The notes under the pieces are model-generated. The model did not search any database. It saw nothing but the letters and a program-made list of their open reading frames with translations, and was not told where the DNA came from. 64,000 nucleotides of DNA from Promineifilum sp. (lineage in GTDB: Bacteria; Chloroflexota; Anaerolineae; Promineifilales; Promineifilaceae), in contig JACKBY010000010.1 in the NCBI GenBank assembly GCA_020634335.1, positions 1-64,000 of the forward strand, read 5' to 3'. Both the position numbers and the translations under genes were made by a program. This document shows positions 58,600 to 64,000 of the stretch, one piece after another. Every line of letters starts with the position of its first letter. Positions within the stretch are counted from its first letter, which is position 1.

Positions 58600-59740
58600 T
58601 GTCGTTGAAGGTCAGCGTCAATCCCAGTTGGTTGACCATGTCCGCTTTCAGCAGCGTCAACAACGACAGCGTCTCTTGATAGGCAGACTCGACCTGGGCC
58701 GGGTTGGCCTGTACGGCCGTCTCCAGCGGGCCGTCAATGGCCCGCAGGGCGGCCAGCGCGGCGTCGAACTGTCTCAGGATCACTTGCGACAATGGCTCCT
58801 CGCCGGACATCGCGCCGATGAAATCGAGGTAGTCGTCCAGCCCCGGCCCTTCGCCGCCGGCAAAGGCCGCTCTCTCCGCCTCCAGCGTGGCGATAATGCG
58901 CGGCAGCGACGCGCCGCTATAGGGCGCTTCCACCAGATCGGGCCGGATTTCGCCGTTGGTGCGCTTGCCCAATGGCTTGCCCAGGCGCGAGTTGACGATG
59001 TCCTCCACGTCGGCGATGATCTGATTGGCCAGCATGTTCATCGACCCTTGATACTCGCCCTCGTCCATGTCGGCGGCGATGAATCCCTGGGCATAGTTAT
59101 CGCCGTCGGCCGACCAGATGCGCAGCAACGCTTCGGCCTTCGTCGTCGCCGCCTGAGCCAGGGCCACCAGCAATTCACGACGCCGGTCGGCATGTTCGGC
59201 CCCGGTAAACGTTTCCAGCACGGCCGCGTCGCCGCCCTCCGGGTCAAAGAGCAGATACTCCATCGCCCCCAACCCCACCGAACTGGAGCCGATAGAGTCG
59301 AGATAGGCCACATCGATAGGCGCGTCGCCGGCCAGAATCTCGCCGTCGATAAACGCCGTGCGCGGCGGGCGGTTATCGAGCCGATTGTGCAGCAGGCTGT
59401 CATCCACCGGCCCCAGCCGGTAGGGGAGAAGCGCCACCCGCGCCAGATTGGCCGCCAGCCAGGCATCCTGCACGGCGTCGAGCCGGGCCTGGTCGGGCGC
59501 GCCGGCAAAGGCCACGGCCGCCGTCTCCAGTTCTTGCAGCGCCTGCAGCAACGCCTCGTGGCCGGGCAAGATCAGTTGCTCGGTCACGTTCTCCAACATG
59601 ACCAGCCGGTCGAAACCGCTGGGAACGACCGAACCGGCGTCTACGGCCGTCGCCGCGACATCGGCTCGTGGCGGCGTGCCCCCGCAAGCAACCGACGCGA
59701 ACAGCACGACGAGCAGTACAAACCATACAGGAGTCTTCAT
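58586..59740 (-). CDS. imelysin-family lipoprotein with degenerate metal motif
   Basis: 384 residues. The signal peptide ends in a lipobox (LLVVLFASVACGG). The imelysin (M75/EfeO-like) fold is suggested by the two helical repeats and AWLAANLARVALLPYRLGPVDD, NRPPRTAFIDGEIL. The GxHxxE motif is GLGAMEYLL, with Gly where His is expected. It probably sits on the outside of the membrane. Overlaps the HTTM gene start by 14 bases. Compare the second imelysin at 61493-62731, whose motif is intact. Confidence 0.85.
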   Translation of the reverse strand: MKTPVWFVLLVVLFASVACGGTPPRADVAATAVDAGSVVPSGFDRLVMLENVTEQLILPGHEALLQALQELETAAVAFAGAPDQARLDAVQDAWLAANLARVALLPYRLGPVDDSLLHNRLDNRPPRTAFIDGEILAGDAPIDVAYLDSIGSSSVGLGAMEYLLFDPEGGDAAVLETFTGAEHADRRRELLVALAQAATTKAEALLRIWSADGDNYAQGFIAADMDEGEYQGSMNMLANQIIADVEDIVNSRLGKPLGKRTNGEIRPDLVEAPYSGASLPRIIATLEAERAAFAGGEGPGLDDYLDFIGAMSGEEPLSQVILRQFDAALAALRAIDGPLETAVQANPAQVESAYQETLSLLTLLKADMVNQLGLTLTFNDNDGD

Positions 59741-59833
59741 ATCATTTTCCTTAGATTACACCGATGTATTTTTTAATCTGCGAAATCTGCGTAATCTGCG
59801 GATCAAATTTCTTCTGTAACCGTGCACAAATGT

Positions 59834-61249
59834 TTACTGCGAGTTCAAAAACTGCAACAGCGCTTCCCGTTGTCCGGCGTCGAGGCGGGCGAAGTTATCG
59901 CGGGCCGCTTCGGCCTCACCCCCGTGCCAAAGGATAGCCTCCTGGGCATCGCGCGCCCGCCCGTCGTGCAACAGGTTGGTGTGGCCGTTGACCGTGGCGA
60001 TCAGGCCCAGGCCCCACAGCGGCGGCGTGCGCCACTCGTTGCCCGTCGCCAGGAAGTCGGGACGGCCGTCGGCCAGCCCCTCGCCCATGTCGTGAAGCAG
60101 CAGGTCCGTATAGGGCCGGATCGTCTGGTTGGACAGGGCGGCGATAGTGGGGTGGACGCCCGTCGTCAGCAGCGGCGTGTGGCAGCCGGCACAGCCTATC
60201 TCATTGAACAAAGCCTTGCCCTGTAACACCACCGGATCATCCCAGCCGCGTCGGGCTGGCACAGCCAGCGAGCTGGCATAGAGCACGACCTTATCAAAGT
60301 CGTCCGGGTCGATCTCCGGCGCGCCGCCGTTGGGAGCGGCCCGGCAGCCGGCCGCGTCGTCGCCGCAGTTATTCTCAGCGAACAGCGGCGTCGTGATGCC
60401 GATGTCGCCCAGGAACGCCCCCGCCGTCTGCTGGGCCACGCTCGGCTCATTGGCCTTCCAGCCGAAACGCCCCAGCGCCACACGCTCGTTGAGGCTGTCC
60501 CAGACGTAGTTGGCGCGGCCCGAAATGCCGTCGCCGTCGCGATCATCGGGGTCAGCCGCGGCCACAATGCCTTCCTCCGGCACCGCCTCCAGCAACCCCA
60601 TGCCGAGCATTTGATTGGCAACGCGCGGCGAGACCATCGTCTCGGCGGCCATGTCGCCATATGCCAGGTCCTTAATGGCATAAGCCGGGCGACGCAGGAT
60701 AATCACCGTCCCATCACCCAGCGTAAAGGGAACATCCTCGTAAGCTACGCTGATCGCGCCCTCGGCCGCCAGCCCCATGATGGCCTGATCCTGCAACTGG
60801 CCGCCGTAGACCGGCTCCGGTTGCGGCGCGCCGCTCACTGTCGTGCCGGGCACGCTCAAGCGCAACAAGAATCCCGTCGATAACTCGCCATCGGCCGCAG
60901 GCGGGCGACCGCGCCCGTCCTTAAAGTGACAGCCGGCGCAGGAATGCGCGTTGAAGAGCGGGCCGAGACCGTCGCGGGCCGTTGTCGACGCTGGGGCCGT
61001 CACCCAATTCTGGTTGAAGAACGAGTTGCCTACGAAGAACAGCAATCGCTGCTCCCGCTCCAGGCCGGGCACGGGCAGGCTGAAGGCATTGGGCGACGTG
61101 TCGAAAACGGTGGCCTGACCGCCCGAAAGCTCCTCGCCGGGTTCGGGGGCGAGCACCACTGGCCGCGCCGCGGCCGCGCGACAGCCGGTCGCGACCAACA
61201 AGAGAAAAAGGACGCAGGCAAAAAGCTTGCCCGGCAATAAGTTCCGCAT
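59834..61249 (-). CDS. di-heme oxidoreductase (DHOR, DUF1111) lipoprotein
   Basis: 471 residues from ATG 61247-61249. A lipoprotein signal peptide (LLLVATGC) precedes the mature protein. Two c-type heme sites are present: SCAGCHFKDGRG and GCAGCHTPLL. PLLWGLGLIATVNGHTNLLHDGRARDAQEAILWHGGEAEA matches the C-terminal DUF1111 signature. These di-heme proteins often sit with imelysins in iron-uptake loci. The start codon lies one base after the stop of a 51-residue Cys-rich gene, so translation is coupled. Confidence 0.93.
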   Translation of the reverse strand: MRNLLPGKLFACVLFLLLVATGCRAAAARPVVLAPEPGEELSGGQATVFDTSPNAFSLPVPGLEREQRLLFFVGNSFFNQNWVTAPASTTARDGLGPLFNAHSCAGCHFKDGRGRPPAADGELSTGFLLRLSVPGTTVSGAPQPEPVYGGQLQDQAIMGLAAEGAISVAYEDVPFTLGDGTVIILRRPAYAIKDLAYGDMAAETMVSPRVANQMLGMGLLEAVPEEGIVAAADPDDRDGDGISGRANYVWDSLNERVALGRFGWKANEPSVAQQTAGAFLGDIGITTPLFAENNCGDDAAGCRAAPNGGAPEIDPDDFDKVVLYASSLAVPARRGWDDPVVLQGKALFNEIGCAGCHTPLLTTGVHPTIAALSNQTIRPYTDLLLHDMGEGLADGRPDFLATGNEWRTPPLWGLGLIATVNGHTNLLHDGRARDAQEAILWHGGEAEAARDNFARLDAGQREALLQFLNSQ

Positions 61250-61250
61250 C

Positions 61251-61406
61251 TCACACCTTGATCTTGACCGGCTGACACAACAGCTTCTTGCTGTTGGCCG
61301 CGCGCCCACACTTTTCGCAGACGTGGGTCGGCTGGTTGATACACAACATGTAACTCGTGAGGTCGATGCTAAGGGATTTCTTCAGCTTGCACAATTCTTT
61401 GGTCAC
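61251..61406 (-). CDS. 51-residue Cys-rich small protein
   Basis: Too short for default gene callers. GTG at 61404-61406, with GGAAGGG 7-8 bases ahead, gives 51 residues: five Cys, including HVCEKCG (CxxC), in a basic setting (ELCKLKKSLSIDLTSYMLC, AANSKKLLCQPVKIKV). The TGA (61251-61253) is one base from the ATG of the di-heme oxidoreductase. A zinc-binding or metallochaperone-like role is a guess; no family recognised. Confidence 0.65.
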   Translation of the reverse strand: MTKELCKLKKSLSIDLTSYMLCINQPTHVCEKCGRAANSKKLLCQPVKIKV

Positions 61407-61492
61407 GGGCAGTTTCCCTTCCTCAAATTCTTACAATAGCGCTTTCTCTATCTGTACAATCCGTGTCCTATGCGTGCCTGATCCTTCAGTGT

Positions 61493-62731
61493 TTATTGGG
61501 GGAGATCGGTATTGATCTGCAAGCCCAGCACATTAGCCGCCTGGGCCAGCGCGTCGCCCTGATCCTGCAAGGCATTCACCGCCGCCAGTACGGCCGGGCG
61601 ATATTCGGCGTCGATGATGGCCTGATCGAACGGCACGTGAATCGCTTGCGTCCCGGCCAGCGCTGCCTCGGCCAGCGTCTGCAGCCGGGTCGCCAGGCCG
61701 GAATCGGCCACCGCCAGCAGGTCGGCCGGCGAGCGGCCGCTCACAACCGTGCCGTCCGTGCGTGTATACGCCCCGGTCCAGACGTTATAGATGCCCCGCG
61801 CATTATTGATGATATCGCGGTGGGTGTTGTCGCTGAAGCAGGAGTGCTCATCCTCCTGATCCTGGTTGTCGTAGGCCACAAACATGCGCTCACCGGACAA
61901 CTCCGACTTGCTGAGCACGCCCAGGCCCGTCAGGATGTCCCGCAGCGACGCGTTCACGTCCTGGTCCAGGAACCCGGCCCGATAGTTATCGGCACTGTCG
62001 GGAGCCCATGCGGCGACCATATCGCCCAGGTGGCTGACCAGCAGATCGGCCGCCGCCAACAGGTATTGCCCCCGGCGCTCCGCGTTGGCGGCCGTTGTGT
62101 AGTCGGTGTAATCGCGGCTGCCGCTGCCGTCGGCGCTCAGGTCCTGGCCCCATAGCAGGAACTCGATAGCGTGATAACCGACGCTGATGTTCTCTTCCGC
62201 GCCGGATTCATTGAGCGATTCCAGTAACGCGGGCGTGATCTCAGGGTAGTCGGCGACGTTGTTGATGATGCCTGCGTCCGGCGCGCCGGCCACGTAATCG
62301 ACGTAGGCCTCGTCCAGCGGCCAGGCATTAATCAACGGCTCCGGCCCGTCTTCATCGTCGATAGGCCCGCCGTAAAAGCGAAATGCCTCTGTCTGGCCAT
62401 ATGGCTCGCGTGCGGCCAGCCAGGCATCTTTGGCCGCCTGGTGCGTCCCCGGGGCGGGGTCGGCCACAAAGGCTTGCAGCGCCGCCCGCAACGCCACGGC
62501 CGCGTCGTAAGTGTCCTGATAGCCGGCATAGACGATGTCGGCGTAGTTGGCGACGACCTCCGCCTTCAGGGCCGCGATCTCAGGCGTGTCGGCCGGCAAG
62601 CTCTCCGGCGCACCGGCGCTGGTTGTGGCCGCCGGCGGCTCGGTCGTCCCCGGCGGCTCGTTCGCCCCGCCGCAGGCCACGGCCGGCAGCATCGCCAACA
62701 GGGTAATGATCAACAACAGGAAACGTCTCAT
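61493..62731 (-). CDS. imelysin-family (EfeO/M75-like) lipoprotein
   Basis: 412 residues from ATG 62729-62731, with GGGAGAG upstream. Lipobox in LLIITLLAMLPAVACGG. ISVGYHAIEFLLWGQD carries the intact GxHxxE metal motif. AWLAAREPYGQTEAFRFYGGPID and EDEHSCFSDNTHRDIINNARGIYNVWTG match the imelysin domain. Periplasmic or cell-surface; iron-related roles are known for EfeO and related proteins. First gene of the cluster imelysin, small Cys protein, DHOR, imelysin-like, HTTM. Confidence 0.93.
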   Translation of the reverse strand: MRRFLLLIITLLAMLPAVACGGANEPPGTTEPPAATTSAGAPESLPADTPEIAALKAEVVANYADIVYAGYQDTYDAAVALRAALQAFVADPAPGTHQAAKDAWLAAREPYGQTEAFRFYGGPIDDEDGPEPLINAWPLDEAYVDYVAGAPDAGIINNVADYPEITPALLESLNESGAEENISVGYHAIEFLLWGQDLSADGSGSRDYTDYTTAANAERRGQYLLAAADLLVSHLGDMVAAWAPDSADNYRAGFLDQDVNASLRDILTGLGVLSKSELSGERMFVAYDNQDQEDEHSCFSDNTHRDIINNARGIYNVWTGAYTRTDGTVVSGRSPADLLAVADSGLATRLQTLAEAALAGTQAIHVPFDQAIIDAEYRPAVLAAVNALQDQGDALAQAANVLGLQINTDLPQ

Positions 62732-62905
62732 CGTTCTCTCCCGATAATGGTTTAGCAAAGCCCGCAAGGCCGTGAGCATTATCGCCAACCGGCAGACGAA
62801 AATCTACCCTGCCGGTTAATCCTGCTTTTTCCGGGTCGCAAATATTGGTATGAAAGGGGGATCAGGGCCGATTTAACCGGCGTTCAAAAAGGGGCGGCGG
62901 CAAAG

Positions 62906-62935
62906 ACCTGTCAGGTAACAAAACACCTGACAGGT
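62906..62935 (-). terminator. hairpin after the S9 peptidase gene
   Basis: Perfect 11-bp repeat ACCTGTCAGGT / ACCTGACAGGT with an 8-base centre. On the minus strand it is followed by CTTTGCC, a weak T-run. The stem sequence resembles the terminator at 24788. Confidence 0.55.
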
Positions 62936-62948
62936 ACGGAAAGGCAAC

Positions 62949-64000
62949 CTACAGATTCTCGATCTCCACCGGCTCAATAACCTCGTCCGGCTCGAACCCC
63001 AGGACGCGGCCGTAGAAATAGAGTTCGGCTTCCAGAGCCCGCTTGATGTTTTCCGCCCGGCGAAAGCCGTGCCCCTCACCCTCGAAAGAGATGTAGGCCA
63101 CGGGCAATTCCTTGTTGCGCGCCGCCGTGAACATGGCTTCCGACTGGTTCGGCGGCACGACCTCGTCGTCCAGTCCCTGGAACAGGATCAGCGCCGCGCT
63201 GCACCGGTCAGCGACGTGGATGGGCGACCGGGCGACGTAGATGTCTTTTCTTTCCGGGTAGGGGCCGATGAGATTGTCGGTATAGCGCGACTCGAACTTG
63301 TGCGTGTCTCTCGCCAGCGCCTCGGCATCGCTGACGCCGAAGTAGCTGGCGGCGGCCCGGAATACGTCGTGGTGGGTGATGGCGCACAACGTCGTGTAGC
63401 CGCCGGCGCTGCCGCCGCGAATGATCAGCCGCTCGCCGTCGACCAGTCCCCGCGCCGCCAGGTAGCGCGCGCCGTTGATGCAGTCATCAACGTCGACGAT
63501 TCCCCAATTGTCGTTGAGGCGTTGTCGATAGGCGCGACCGTAGCCGGTGCTGCCGCCATAGTTGACGTCCAGGAAAGCGAAGCCGCGGCTCGTCCAGTAT
63601 TGCACCGCCAGGTCCCAGTCGCCGGTTGTGGCCGAGGTCGGCCCGCCGTGGCTGGTGACGATCAGCGGCGGCAATTCTCCCGCCGGGGCCTCATAATCGC
63701 GGTTGCGCGGCGGGTAGTAGTAGCCATAGGCCGTCAGACCGTTTTCCGTCGGGAACTCAATCGATTGGGCCAGGGCAATGTACCCATCGTCAATCGCCAC
63801 GGTGGTGGAAGCGCGTAACACCTGGTGGCCGCCGCCGGCCGAATCGAACAGGACGACGGCCGAGGGCCGGGTAGCCGACGTGCCGATGTAGGCCAACTGG
63901 CCCTGGCCGGCGACGATGCGGCCGTGGGAAGGGAACGCGAGCGCATAGGGCAGATCGAGCGGCGTCAACGTGCCCGCGGCCGTGTCCAGCCGCGCCATGT
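62949..64000 (-). CDS. S9-family prolyl-oligopeptidase-type peptidase (N-terminus beyond right edge)
   Basis: The frame is open to the right edge, so the N-terminal beta-propeller is missing. The catalytic hydrolase domain is complete: PPLIVTSHGGPTSATTGDWDL, GFAFLDVNYGGSTGYGRAYR, nucleophile GGSAGGYTTL, acidic LFQGLDDEVVPPNQSE and histidine SFEGEGHGFRRAEN. This is the acylaminoacyl-peptidase/dipeptidyl-aminopeptidase type. No signal peptide can be judged. Confidence 0.93.
   Translation of the reverse strand, partial: MARLDTAAGTLTPLDLPYALAFPSHGRIVAGQGQLAYIGTSATRPSAVVLFDSAGGGHQVLRASTTVAIDDGYIALAQSIEFPTENGLTAYGYYYPPRNRDYEAPAGELPPLIVTSHGGPTSATTGDWDLAVQYWTSRGFAFLDVNYGGSTGYGRAYRQRLNDNWGIVDVDDCINGARYLAARGLVDGERLIIRGGSAGGYTTLCAITHHDVFRAAASYFGVSDAEALARDTHKFESRYTDNLIGPYPERKDIYVARSPIHVADRCSAALILFQGLDDEVVPPNQSEAMFTAARNKELPVAYISFEGEGHGFRRAENIKRALEAELYFYGRVLGFEPDEVIEPVEIENL

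Overview
The window is a stretch of a high-GC bacterial chromosome with dense, mostly co-directional gene blocks. Gene content points to Chloroflexota, probably an Anaerolineae/Ardenticatenia-type filamentous lineage. The reasons are a HerA-NurA pair in a bacterium, a MoaD-MoaE fusion, a GTP cyclohydrolase II-RibD reductase fusion, Ser/Thr kinase with beta-propeller, HTTM/imelysin genes and dispersed palindromic repeats starting GTAGCGCCGG. The phylum call is inference; no rRNA is present.

Layout. 1-934: galactokinase, cut by the left edge. 1.0-3.2 kb: a decayed antitoxin-like gene and a membrane TIR-domain protein with an effector-associated domain, lower in GC than its surroundings. 3.4-10.8 kb (minus): PLP enzyme, DinB-like protein, riboflavin fusion enzyme, RlmB-CysS and a PIN-TRAM membrane protein, the last preceded by a structured leader with a terminator. 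11.3-17.6 kb (minus): HerA-barrel-NurA DNA-end-processing operon, MetRS and an acidic-tailed protein. 18.0-33.0 kb (plus): a hydrolase/DUF3267 fusion, a peroxiredoxin-like gene with an in-frame UGA that reads as selenocysteine, small membrane proteins, a PHP-AlbA protein, MogA, an epoxide-hydrolase-like enzyme, an EamA transporter, an RlmI-like methyltransferase, and two GT2 and two GT39 glycosyltransferases. 33-35.4 kb: TylF-like methyltransferase, RecO, tRNA-Lys and a new candidate small RNA with its own promoter and terminator. 35.5-38.3 kb (plus): UbiA prenyltransferase, THUMP methyltransferase, F420-type oxidoreductase, small membrane protein. 38.3-42.6 kb (minus): dTDP-rhamnose-reductase-like SDR, RNase III, FabF, MoaD-MoaE and MoaC. 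42.7-52.6 kb (plus): PIG-L deacetylase, then a phospho-signalling cluster (kinase-propeller, PP2C, J/VWA, FHA, response regulator), a RelA/SpoT homologue with a degenerate synthetase site and a carbohydrate-binding-fold protein. 52.8-55.2 kb: Crp/Fnr regulator, cupin, and a polytopic protein resembling heme-copper oxidase subunit I. 55.2-64 kb (minus): VapBC-type toxin-antitoxin, CaiB/BaiF CoA-transferase, an HTTM/imelysin/di-heme oxidoreductase cluster containing a 51-residue Cys-rich gene too short for routine calling, and an S9 peptidase cut by the right edge.

Best candidates for new biology: the selenocysteine peroxiredoxin (19678-20256), the C-rich small RNA at 35092-35288, the leader RNA at 10856-10970, the TIR membrane protein, the probably hydrolase-only Rel homologue, and several families of short inverted repeats, one of which lies inside a coding sequence.
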